NCBI GenBank assembly: GCA_029202545.1
Contig: CP119311.1
Coordinates: 4,340,001 to 4,404,000, forward strand
DNA length: 64,000 nt
From: Candidatus Pseudobacter hemicellulosilyticus
GTDB taxonomy: Bacteria; Bacteroidota; Bacteroidia; Chitinophagales; Chitinophagaceae
Reading direction: 5' to 3'
Below, one piece after another: positions 55,189-62,871 of the stretch. A model generated the notes under the pieces. That model saw only the letters and a program-made list of their open reading frames with translations, was not told the DNA's origin and ran no database searches. The translations under genes and the position numbers were made by a program. How positions within the stretch are numbered: position 1 is the first letter of the stretch; each line of letters starts with the position of its first letter.

Positions 55189-57096
55189 ATGGATTATTTC
55201 AAAAAGCTGCAGGCCCTCCTGCAGACTGAGCGCAGGGAAGATGAGCAATTATTCCGTCAGCAACATGAAATACTGTCCGTATCCGCCCGCAGGGCCAATG
55301 GACTGAGCTGGTATCCTATTGCCATCCGTGATACGGAAATGAGCCGGGGCGATTACCTCACCGTGGAAGTGGAACGCACTACCCACCAGGAGCTGCCGCA
55401 CCTGCTGCGCTTTGGCGCAGCTGCCGCCCTGTTCTCCAACCATGATCCCGAACAAAATAAAGTAGAAGGCATCATTACCCATGTGGGCGGCAATAAGCTG
55501 AAGCTGACGCTGCGCACGGATGAACTGCCCGATTGGTCCCGGGACGGTAAACTGGGCATAGACCTGCTTTTTGACGACAACAGTTATGATGAAATGCAGG
55601 CTGCCCTCAAACAGGCCATGGGCCGGGTGGAAAAAAGGGAAGAAGGACAGCTGATCCGCGTACTGACCGGTTCCGCTGAACCGGGATCCTCCACCGATGC
55701 CGCCACCGTGTCCATTCCCCGCCTCAACGCAGGGCAGCAGGCCGCTGTCAATACCATCATTGCCGCCAATGACCTGGCCATTGTCCATGGTCCGCCCGGC
55801 ACCGGTAAAACCACCACGCTGGTGCAGGCTATCAAGGCGCTGATCAACCTGGAACCCCAGCGGATCCTGGTAGTGGCGCCCAGTAATACGGCCGTGGACC
55901 TGCTCAGTGAAAAGTTATCGGAAGAGGGGCTGAATGTGTTGCGGGTGGGTAATCCCAACCGGGTGTCTGAGCGGTTGCAGTCGCTCACGCTGGAAAACAA
56001 GATGGCAGCCCATGCCAGCAATAAAGAGATCAAAAAGCTGAAGCGCCAGGCCAATGAATACCGCGATATGGCGCATAAGTATAAACGTCATTTTGGTAAG
56101 GCCGAACGGGAACAGCGCAAGGCCCTCTTTGACGAGGCCCGTAAGATCGGCAGGGAAGTGGAGGCCACGGAGCAATATATCCTGAAAGACCTGCTCTCCC
56201 GCGCACAGGTAGTCACTGCCACTTTGGTAGGGGCCAATCATTACACGGTGCGCGACCAGCAATACCATACGGTGGTGATTGATGAGGCCGGTCAGGCCCT
56301 GGAGCCTGCCTGCTGGATACCCATTCTCAAAGCGCGTAAACTGGTGTTGGCCGGAGACCATTGCCAGCTGCCGCCCACGGTGAAGTCGGCCGATGCCGCC
56401 CGGAACGGGCTCAGCACCACTTTGCTGGAAAAGGCCGTGGCGCTGCAACCTGGCGCCGTTACCCTGCTGGAAGAGCAATACCGGATGCACGAGGCAATTA
56501 TGGGCTTTTCTTCTGCTGAATTTTATGAAGGCCGGTTGCTGGCACATGCTTCAGTAGCACAGCGCATGCTGTTTGCCGGCGATAAACCGCTCAGCTTTGT
56601 AGATACGGCCGGCTGTGGGTTTGAAGAAAAAACAGAAGGCACGGCCATTTCCAACCCGGAAGAAGCAGCCTTCCTGCTGAAGCACCTGACCGGGTTGGTC
56701 CGGGAACTGGATACTCATTACAGTATCAAGGATTTTCCTTCTATTGGGATCATTTCTCCCTATCGGCTGCAAATAGAAGTTTTAAAAGAATTAATCCTGC
56801 ATAATACAGAGCTGTTGCCTTATGCGGCATTTATTACGGTCAATACTATTGACAGCTTCCAGGGGCAGGAGCGGGACATTGTGTATATCGGTCTTACCCG
56901 GAGCAATGCGGACAACCGGATCGGCTTTTTATCGGAAGTGCGCCGTATGAATGTGGCTATGACCCGCGCCCGCAAAAAACTGGTGGTGATCGGCGACAGT
57001 GCTACGCTATCGCAGTCGGATTTCTATGCTGACTTCATTGGCTATGCGGAAAAGCAGGAAGCCTACCTGAGCGCCTGGGAGTTTATGGATATTTGA
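55189..57096 (+). CDS. SF1B (Upf1-like) DNA/RNA helicase
   Basis: 635-residue ATP-dependent helicase resembling the IGHMBP2/Upf1 group and bacterial relatives. An N-terminal beta-barrel-like region (about 1-165) precedes the core. Motifs: Q-motif LNAGQQAAV at 179; Walker A GPPGTGKT at 201-208; motif Ia VVAPSNTAVDLLSEK; Walker B VVIDEAGQA; motif III LAGDHCQLPPT; motif IV EEQYRMHEAI; motif V VNTIDSFQGQERDIV; motif VI VAMTRARKKL. A charged helical stretch (about 280-335) sits between Ia and II, as in Upf1-like enzymes. Probably acts in nucleic acid repair or processing; substrate not predictable. Confidence 0.93.
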   Translation: MDYFKKLQALLQTERREDEQLFRQQHEILSVSARRANGLSWYPIAIRDTEMSRGDYLTVEVERTTHQELPHLLRFGAAAALFSNHDPEQNKVEGIITHVGGNKLKLTLRTDELPDWSRDGKLGIDLLFDDNSYDEMQAALKQAMGRVEKREEGQLIRVLTGSAEPGSSTDAATVSIPRLNAGQQAAVNTIIAANDLAIVHGPPGTGKTTTLVQAIKALINLEPQRILVVAPSNTAVDLLSEKLSEEGLNVLRVGNPNRVSERLQSLTLENKMAAHASNKEIKKLKRQANEYRDMAHKYKRHFGKAEREQRKALFDEARKIGREVEATEQYILKDLLSRAQVVTATLVGANHYTVRDQQYHTVVIDEAGQALEPACWIPILKARKLVLAGDHCQLPPTVKSADAARNGLSTTLLEKAVALQPGAVTLLEEQYRMHEAIMGFSSAEFYEGRLLAHASVAQRMLFAGDKPLSFVDTAGCGFEEKTEGTAISNPEEAAFLLKHLTGLVRELDTHYSIKDFPSIGIISPYRLQIEVLKELILHNTELLPYAAFITVNTIDSFQGQERDIVYIGLTRSNADNRIGFLSEVRRMNVAMTRARKKLVVIGDSATLSQSDFYADFIGYAEKQEAYLSAWEFMDI

Positions 57097-57348
57097 TGAG
57101 ATGGCCAGTGCAGTTCTGCCTGGTCTGTGTTTACCTATGAAATATGCTGGTAGCGCCTGCATGTGTACACTATTGGCAACAGCTTGCAGGCCTATATACC
57201 GCTGTAGCATTTACACATTGCGGCTGGTGGTAAACCATAGTCCTGATGATGGCTTTGCGTTATTTGCAGCAGCTCTTCTTAGGGAGTAATATGTTCCTGA
57301 CAATCTTCCAGATCCTGTTCCACATACGGACTGATTTAAATGCAAAAC

Positions 57349-57395
57349 TTGTTGACAACAAATTGTAAATTGTTGGAACAACAAAGATACAACAA
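57349..57395 (+). promoter_or_regulatory. Tandem palindromic operator upstream of the dehydrogenase gene
   Basis: Two perfect palindromes: TTGTTG-A-CAACAA at 57349-57361 and TTGTTG-GAA-CAACAA at 57370-57384. Their centres are 22 bp apart, about two DNA turns. A further half-site CAACAA at 57390-57395 runs into the ATG at 57395. A TAAATTG stretch between them could be part of the -7 region, so a bound protein would block transcription. The regulator is unknown and is not encoded next door. The rest of 57097-57348 shows nothing I can support. Confidence 0.6.
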
Positions 57396-58603
57396 TGCTG
57401 ACAATCGGTCTGATCAGAGAGGGCAAAGTGCCTTCCGACAACCGGGTGGCACTCACTCCGGCCCAGTGTAAATGGCTGCATAAGGCTGTGCCGGGGATCA
57501 GGGTAGTAGCCCAGTCCTCGCCGCTGCGCTGCTTTTCTGACAGGGAATACCAGTCGGCCGGCGTGGAAGTCCTCGAAGACATGACCCATTGCGATGTATT
57601 GATGGGGATCAAGGAAGTGCCTGTGAGCATGCTGATACCCGGTAAGACCTACCTTTTCTTCTCCCATACCAAAAAACAGCAGCCCTATAACCAGGCCCTG
57701 TTCCAGGCAGTGATCCGGAAAGGGATCACGCTGATAGATTATGAATGCCTGGAGCATGAGGACGGGCAGCGTATACTGGGCTTCGGCTTTTTTGCCGGCG
57801 TAGTAGGAGCGCACAATGGTATGATGGCCTATGGTAAAAGGACCGGCGCCTACGACCTGGTCCGCGTGTACCAGCAACGCAGCTTCCGTGAACTGATCCA
57901 TACTTATTTTGGACTCAAGGTCCCGCCAGTCAAAATAGCTATAACGGGCAGCGGCCGGGTGGCCCATGGTATCCTGGAAGTGATGAACCTGATGGGCATC
58001 CATGAAGTGGAGCCGGAAGATTATTTATTGCGACAATACGCTTATCCCGTGTATACCCAGCTGAAGGGGGGGGATCTCTACCAGCCAGCAGCAGGTGGGG
58101 CCTATAACCGCAGCCAGTTCCATGAAAAACCGGAATTATATACCTGCCGCTTCCTGCCTTATGCGGCTGAAACGGATATACTGATGAACGGCATCTACTG
58201 GGAGCCTCGTATGCCCAGGCTCTTTGAGCAGGCCGATGTGCAGCAGTCATTGTTTCGCATCAGCACCATCGCAGATATCACGGATGATGCTTTTGGTTCG
58301 GTCCCCATTAACCTGGGCGATCAGACCATTGAAGACCCCGTGTATGGAGTAGACAGGCAGACCCTCAGCAAAACAGCGGCCTATAGTAAGGGCAGTGTAG
58401 ATGTAATGGCAGTGGGCAACCTGCCCAATGAATTGCCCAGGGATGCCAGCCGGTATTTTGGTGAACAGCTGATCAAACATGTGCTGGACGACCTGCTCCG
58501 CAACCGCGAAGCGCCGGTGCTGCGCCGCGCCACTATGGTGCAGGAAGGCAGGCTGACGCCCGACTTCCACTACCTGGAGGCTTATGCCACCGCTACCTTA
58601 TAA
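57395..58603 (+). CDS. Saccharopine/alanine dehydrogenase-like NAD(P)-dependent oxidoreductase
   Basis: 402-residue cytoplasmic enzyme. The N-terminal AlaDH/PNT-type domain (about 1-135) begins IGLIREGKVPSDNRVALTPAQ, the usual signature, with GKTYLFFSHTKKQQPYNQAL near 83. The Rossmann domain has KIAITGSGRVAHGILEVMNLMGI near 183. The later part (TDILMNGIYWEPRMPRLF, ISTIADITDDAFGSVPINLG, DPVYG) resembles lysine-forming saccharopine dehydrogenases more than alanine dehydrogenases. The reaction would be oxidative cleavage or formation of an amino-acid adduct. No lysine-pathway gene is adjacent. Tandem palindromes directly upstream suggest dedicated regulation. Its stop overlaps the convergent methyltransferase stop. 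Confidence 0.8.
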   Translation: MLTIGLIREGKVPSDNRVALTPAQCKWLHKAVPGIRVVAQSSPLRCFSDREYQSAGVEVLEDMTHCDVLMGIKEVPVSMLIPGKTYLFFSHTKKQQPYNQALFQAVIRKGITLIDYECLEHEDGQRILGFGFFAGVVGAHNGMMAYGKRTGAYDLVRVYQQRSFRELIHTYFGLKVPPVKIAITGSGRVAHGILEVMNLMGIHEVEPEDYLLRQYAYPVYTQLKGGDLYQPAAGGAYNRSQFHEKPELYTCRFLPYAAETDILMNGIYWEPRMPRLFEQADVQQSLFRISTIADITDDAFGSVPINLGDQTIEDPVYGVDRQTLSKTAAYSKGSVDVMAVGNLPNELPRDASRYFGEQLIKHVLDDLLRNREAPVLRRATMVQEGRLTPDFHYLEAYATATL

Positions 58604-59311
58604 ATGCAGGTAATAGTCTTTCATCAATTCTGTAAAATCCTCCGTATAGGCGCCGTCCTCGCCTTTGATCACCAGCTCATGCAGGGGAGAGAAATTCTCT
58701 TTGCTGCGGGAGTAGTGCAGGATACTGCGGAAGAAAGGATGCTGCGGACTTTGCTTCACCAGCAGGTTCTCCACCAATGAAAAACCATTGGCTGCGGCCA
58801 GCTGGTGAAAATATTCCCAGCGGTGATAGGGCAGCAGGATGCCAAAAGCCCCGAAGGGATCCAGGTTGGTATTGATCACTTCCAATAGCTCGTCCAGTTT
58901 GAGCGACTTACTATGCTTGGCCACCTGTTCTTCATCGGTGGCGGAGGGGAGGTCGTTCTCAAAAAACGGCGGATTGGAGATAATGAAATCATATTTGGCG
59001 GGAAAAGTGTAGGTCCTTGCATCACCGGGGAAAATGCGGAACCGCTCTTTCCAGCTGTTCTGGTTGATATTTTCCTTCAGCTGCTTAAAGGCGGAAAGGT
59101 CAATCTCAATGCCATGTATATCCGATCCTGTCTTTTGGGCCAGCATCATCATGAGCAGGCCGGTGCCACTGCCAATATCCAGGATAGTGGAGAAGTCCGG
59201 CACTTTGGCCGCAAACCAGGCGCCCAGTACGCAGGCGTCTGTACAGACCTTCATGGCGCATTGATCCTGGTGAATGGTGAATTGCTTGAATTGAAAATAG
59301 GAGTTAGCCAT
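58598..59311 (-). CDS. TrmN6/YfiC-like tRNA1(Val) A37 N6-methyltransferase
   Basis: 237-residue SAM-dependent methyltransferase. It begins YFQFKQFTIHQDQCAMKVCTDACVLGAW, the family's N-terminal signature. SAM-binding motif I is ILDIGSGTGLLMMMLAQ at about 43-59, the acidic motif is GIEID, and the catalytic NPPF is at 113-116, typical of N6-adenine methyltransferases. E. coli YfiC methylates A37 of tRNA1(Val); other substrates in this family are possible. It is convergent with the dehydrogenase gene, and the two coding regions overlap by six bases. Confidence 0.87.
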   Translation of the reverse strand: MANSYFQFKQFTIHQDQCAMKVCTDACVLGAWFAAKVPDFSTILDIGSGTGLLMMMLAQKTGSDIHGIEIDLSAFKQLKENINQNSWKERFRIFPGDARTYTFPAKYDFIISNPPFFENDLPSATDEEQVAKHSKSLKLDELLEVINTNLDPFGAFGILLPYHRWEYFHQLAAANGFSLVENLLVKQSPQHPFFRSILHYSRSKENFSPLHELVIKGEDGAYTEDFTELMKDYYLHL

Positions 59312-59376
59312 CGTTTAGTAAAGTTTGAGGGGGTACGAACTACGGCTTCAAGGATTAGGTAAAAACACTTATGCAA

Positions 59377-60381
59377 TTACCATTCCGCTTTTGCAGATAC
59401 GGCGGCGGACAGGGGGGAAAAGTCGCCGGCCAGGTATTTATAATAGGCGGTGATGGCAATCATCCCGGCATTGTCCGTGCAGTACTGGAAGGCGGGGATG
59501 AAAGTATTCCAGTGCTGTTGTTTACCGGTAGTTTCCAGTGCTGCACGCAGGCCGCTGTTGGCCGAAACGCCACCTGCTATACAGATATCCCGGATGCCTG
59601 TTTCTGTGGCTGCTTTCTTCAGCTTGTTCATCAGGATGGTGATGATGCGGTGCTGGATGGAGGCGCAGATATCGTTGAGGTTTTGCTCAACAAACTGCGG
59701 ATCACGGCTGGTATTTTCCTGTAAGAAATACAGGATGGCGGTCTTCAGGCCGCTGAAGCTGAAATTGAGCCCGGGTATCTGTGGTTCCGGAAAGGCAAAG
59801 GCTTTGGGATTCCCCTCACGGGCATATTTATCAACGAGCGGGCCGCCCGGGTAGGGGAGGCCCAGCAATTTTGCGGATTTGTCGAAGGCTTCACCGGCGG
59901 CGTCATCCATGGTTTCACCGAGGATCTGCAGATCGGTGGGCGAATTGCATTGTACAATCTGTGTATGGCCGCCACTGACGGTGAGGCAAAGAAAAGGGAA
60001 GCCGGGTCTGGGATCATCAATGCAGTTGGCCAGGACATGCGCCTGCATATGGTGTACGGCAATCAACGGCAGGTCCAGGGCCAGCGCCAGTGATTTGGCA
60101 AACTGGGCGCCTACCAGCAGGGAGCCTACCAGGCCGGGGGCCTGGGTAAAAGCAATAGCCTGGAGATCTTTGAGCGTGCAGCCTGCCTTTTGCAGGGCGG
60201 CATCCACCACCGGCACAATATGCTGCATATGCGCCCGGGATGCCAGCTCGGGCACCACGCCGCCATACTGTTCGTGCACGGTCTGGTTGGCAATGAAATT
60301 GGATAATATCAGGCCATCCCGGCAGATGGCTGCCGAAGTTTCATCGCAGGAGGACTCTATCGCAAGGATGGTAACGCTCAT
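59377..60381 (-). CDS. tsaD: tRNA N6-adenosine threonylcarbamoyltransferase TsaD
   Basis: 334-residue ASKHA-fold enzyme that transfers threonylcarbamoyl to A37 of ANN-decoding tRNAs, acting with TsaB, TsaE and TsaC. Visible: IESSCDETSAAI at 8-19, PELASRAHMQHI near 45, iron-binding HMQAH (His111, His115), LTVSGGHTQIV near 132, GEAFDKSAKLLGLPYPGGP near 163, GLNFSFSGLKTAI near 203, AGGVSANSGLR near 270 and CTDNAGMIA near 305. Full family length. The ATG at 60381 has a near -7 box (TACCTTCG on the minus strand, 60388-60395) six bases before it, and the ABC permease stop is 18 bp upstream. Confidence 0.97.
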   Translation of the reverse strand: MSVTILAIESSCDETSAAICRDGLILSNFIANQTVHEQYGGVVPELASRAHMQHIVPVVDAALQKAGCTLKDLQAIAFTQAPGLVGSLLVGAQFAKSLALALDLPLIAVHHMQAHVLANCIDDPRPGFPFLCLTVSGGHTQIVQCNSPTDLQILGETMDDAAGEAFDKSAKLLGLPYPGGPLVDKYAREGNPKAFAFPEPQIPGLNFSFSGLKTAILYFLQENTSRDPQFVEQNLNDICASIQHRIITILMNKLKKAATETGIRDICIAGGVSANSGLRAALETTGKQQHWNTFIPAFQYCTDNAGMIAITAYYKYLAGDFSPLSAAVSAKAEW

Positions 60382-60399
60382 CGGCCGCGAAGGTACGAA

Positions 60400-61659
60400 C
60401 TATTTCGACCGGATGGCCACAACAGGGTCCATTCTCGCAGCAATGGAAGCGGGAATGATGCCGGCAATAACCCCTACCACCAGGCAGATGGAAACGGCCA
60501 GTATCAGGATAGACGGCGCTATGAACATGGTGAAACCAAAGACAGCGGTGGATAGGAGTGTGAGCAGGAATACGGCAATCAGTCCCAGCAGCCCGCCCAT
60601 GATACAGAGGAAGGCGGATTCCAGGAGGAACTCGGTGAGGATGGTGATCCGCTTGGCGCCGATGGCTTTTTTCAGCCCTATCTGCGAAGTGCGTTCCCGG
60701 ACGGTGACAAACATGATATTGGCCACGCCAAACATGCCTACCACCAGGGAGAGGCCGGCAATGGCCCAGCCGCCCTTGTTGACGCCGCTGAAAAGATCAC
60801 TCATCATATTGCTGAAAGCATCTATATCATTCAGGGAGAAATTATTTTCCTGGGTGGGTTTCAGCTTACGGATGGAACGCATAGCGCCGGCCAGTTCATC
60901 TTTCAGCTGCTCTATGGGCACGGTTTCTTTGCCCTGCACCATGATCACGGGGCCGCTGTTATCAGCGCGTACCATGGTTTGCAGGAAGCTCATCGGCATG
61001 AGGATGCTGTTGTCATATTCCCAGGCGCTGAGGATGCTCTTGCCCTGTTTTTTGATCAGCCCTACCACCTGCCCGCGCTTGCCATCCTTCATCTTTACCA
61101 GCTGGCCTACGGCTTTTTCCGGTTTGCTGCCAAACAGGTTCTCTGCAACGGCATAACCTATGATAATGCTGGGAGTGCCCTGGTCAAAATCGGATTGCAG
61201 CAGGTAGCGACCGGCCTGTATATCTATAGGCTGAATATTGATAAACTCGTCTGTGATCCCATAGTAATTGACACCGGAAATAATACCCTGGTTGTATTCC
61301 AGGTTGCCGGGGCTGTAGGAGATATAAAAAGCGATATTGGCGGCGGCAGGGACTTTCTCTTTGAGCAGTTTCATTTCTGCTGCTTTGGGAGCAGGGCGGT
61401 TCATGTACTTCCACCAGGGATAATCATTGCCGCCTTCAGCATATTCCCACTTATCAATATACACCGTATTGGAGCCAAGCGCCTTAATGTCTTTCTGTAT
61501 GGCATATTCGAGGCTGTTCACCGTGGCCAGTACGCCAATAATGCAGAAAATACCAAAGGCCACACCACTGAGGGAAAGCAGGGTGCGTACTTTGTGCGAC
61601 TTAAACTCCTGCCAGGTAAGGTTGAGGCTGCTGCTGAGTATTTCGATGATACGACGCAT
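60400..61659 (-). CDS. MacB/FtsX-type ABC transporter permease
   Basis: 419-residue inner-membrane protein. Four membrane helices: one at about 25-50 (VRTLLSLSGVAFGIFCIIGVL), then a large periplasmic MacB-PCD domain (about 55-290), then three C-terminal helices at about 298-320, 345-375 and 385-410. The cytoplasmic loop carries ERTSQIGLKKAIGAKRITILTEFLLES, the FtsX-domain coupling signature. The end DPVVAIRSK is typical. No ATPase gene is next to it, so the partner must lie elsewhere. It probably exports lipoproteins, peptides or small molecules; specificity unknown. Confidence 0.9.
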   Translation of the reverse strand: MRRIIEILSSSLNLTWQEFKSHKVRTLLSLSGVAFGIFCIIGVLATVNSLEYAIQKDIKALGSNTVYIDKWEYAEGGNDYPWWKYMNRPAPKAAEMKLLKEKVPAAANIAFYISYSPGNLEYNQGIISGVNYYGITDEFINIQPIDIQAGRYLLQSDFDQGTPSIIIGYAVAENLFGSKPEKAVGQLVKMKDGKRGQVVGLIKKQGKSILSAWEYDNSILMPMSFLQTMVRADNSGPVIMVQGKETVPIEQLKDELAGAMRSIRKLKPTQENNFSLNDIDAFSNMMSDLFSGVNKGGWAIAGLSLVVGMFGVANIMFVTVRERTSQIGLKKAIGAKRITILTEFLLESAFLCIMGGLLGLIAVFLLTLLSTAVFGFTMFIAPSILILAVSICLVVGVIAGIIPASIAARMDPVVAIRSK

Positions 61660-61937
61660 ATTCCAAATGTAATGAACATATGGGAATGTACAAGGTACAT
61701 GATGCGGAGCGGCAGTGTGGCAGGCTGAGTGGCGGTGGCTGTGGGCCAGCTGTCCCTCAGCCTACGGCCCAGTAGACAGAGGAGCAGAGGAATGAAGGTA
61801 TGGGCGGACAGGCCCAGCAGGGGCAAGAGGATGCCGGCGGGGAGGTAGAGGTTGTTCGTGTGGGTGGTGGAAAGCGGCGGGCTAAGGTTGGCCCACAGTT
61901 GCCGGGGGCAGCGGAGACCGGCGTAAAAGGGACGCGT

Positions 61938-61953
61938 TATTTTTGTATTTTGC
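61938..61953 (+). promoter_or_regulatory. Candidate promoter -7 region of the aldose epimerase gene
   Basis: TATTTTTG (61938-61945) is an exact TAnnTTTG box, directly followed by a second near match TATTTTG (61946-61952), with the ATG at 61958. The remaining gap, 61660-61937, is GC-rich and holds no gene or terminator I can support. Confidence 0.42.
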
Positions 61954-61957
61954 CGGC

Positions 61958-62827
61958 ATGTTTACTATCGAAAGTCCCCTGCTGAAAGCAACCATCCAGG
62001 CCAAAGGCGCAGAATTGACCAGCCTCGTTCACAAGGAAACGGGCATTGATCATATGTGGAGCGGCGATCCCGCCGTCTGGGGCAAACATTCGCCCATCCT
62101 TTTCCCGATCGTTGGCTCGCTGAAGGACAATACCTACTATTACCAGGGACAGGCCTACCAGCTGTCGCGCCACGGCTTTGCCCGTGAGCTGCCCTTTGCG
62201 GTGGAAACACATACCGCCGATGCCATCACCTTCCTGCTGAAACATAGTGCAGAAACATTGAAAGTATTTCCTTTTGCTTTTGAACTGCGATTGACCTATA
62301 CCGCTATTGACGACACCCTGGGACTGACTTACCAGGTCAGCAACCCGGCTAAGGAGCCAATGTATTTTTCCATTGGCGCACACCCGGCCTTTAAAGTGCC
62401 CCTGGCACCGGATACAGCCTATACCGATTATTACCTGGAATTTGACCAGCCCGAAACGGCCGGTCGCTGGCACCTGGAAACCGGTGGCCTGCTGGCCAGT
62501 GCGTCCACGCCGCTGCTGGATAATACTAACTTGCTGCCCCTGCGGAAGGACCTGTTCTACAAGGATGCCCTGGTGCTGAAAGGGCTGCGGTCTACACAGG
62601 TAACGCTCCGGTCGGCCAGCACAGCCCATGGGCTGCGTATGGACTTTCCGGGTTTTCCGTTTTTCGGGATCTGGGCGGCGGTAGATGCAGATTTCGTTTG
62701 CCTGGAACCCTGGTGCGGCATCACGGACAGTGCGCAAACCAGCCAGCAGCTCCCGGAAAAAGAGGGGATCAACCGGCTGGCCGGGGGTGAAAGCTTCCGC
62801 CGGACCTGCACCCTCCAGCTCTTTTAA
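61958..62827 (+). CDS. Aldose 1-epimerase family protein (LacX-like)
   Basis: 289-residue cytoplasmic beta-sandwich enzyme interconverting anomers of a hexose. Conserved marks: LFPIVGSLKDN near 48, RHGFARELPF with His72, SIGAHPAFKVPL with His142 (general acid), and VCLEPWCGITDS near 248 with the catalytic-base Glu. This matches the LacX/YeaD-like branch rather than secreted mutarotases; there is no signal peptide. I used the ATG at 61958; an upstream TTG at 61943 lies inside the promoter box. It may aid metabolism of galactose or other sugars released by the polysaccharide loci, but it is not clustered with them. Confidence 0.9.
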   Translation: MFTIESPLLKATIQAKGAELTSLVHKETGIDHMWSGDPAVWGKHSPILFPIVGSLKDNTYYYQGQAYQLSRHGFARELPFAVETHTADAITFLLKHSAETLKVFPFAFELRLTYTAIDDTLGLTYQVSNPAKEPMYFSIGAHPAFKVPLAPDTAYTDYYLEFDQPETAGRWHLETGGLLASASTPLLDNTNLLPLRKDLFYKDALVLKGLRSTQVTLRSASTAHGLRMDFPGFPFFGIWAAVDADFVCLEPWCGITDSAQTSQQLPEKEGINRLAGGESFRRTCTLQLF

Positions 62828-62842
62828 TTAAGGGGATTGATG

Positions 62843-62850
62843 TACCTTTG
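62843..62850 (+). promoter_or_regulatory. Candidate promoter -7 box of prfC
   Basis: TACCTTTG matches TAnnTTTG exactly, with CTTTT at 62821-62825 a weak -33 candidate. It would give a leader of roughly 15 bases before the ATG at 62872. Confidence 0.45.
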
Positions 62851-62871
62851 CGGGCGCTTCTGCGCATATTT

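Noticed and set aside
57101..57289. 62-codon open frame in the gap before the dehydrogenase gene
   Set aside because: Cys- and Leu-rich translation with no family resemblance and no plausible start context; treated as chance.
61518..61826. Minus-strand open frame upstream of the ABC permease
   Set aside because: Mostly overlaps the permease in another frame, and the rest is GC-rich intergenic sequence without motifs.
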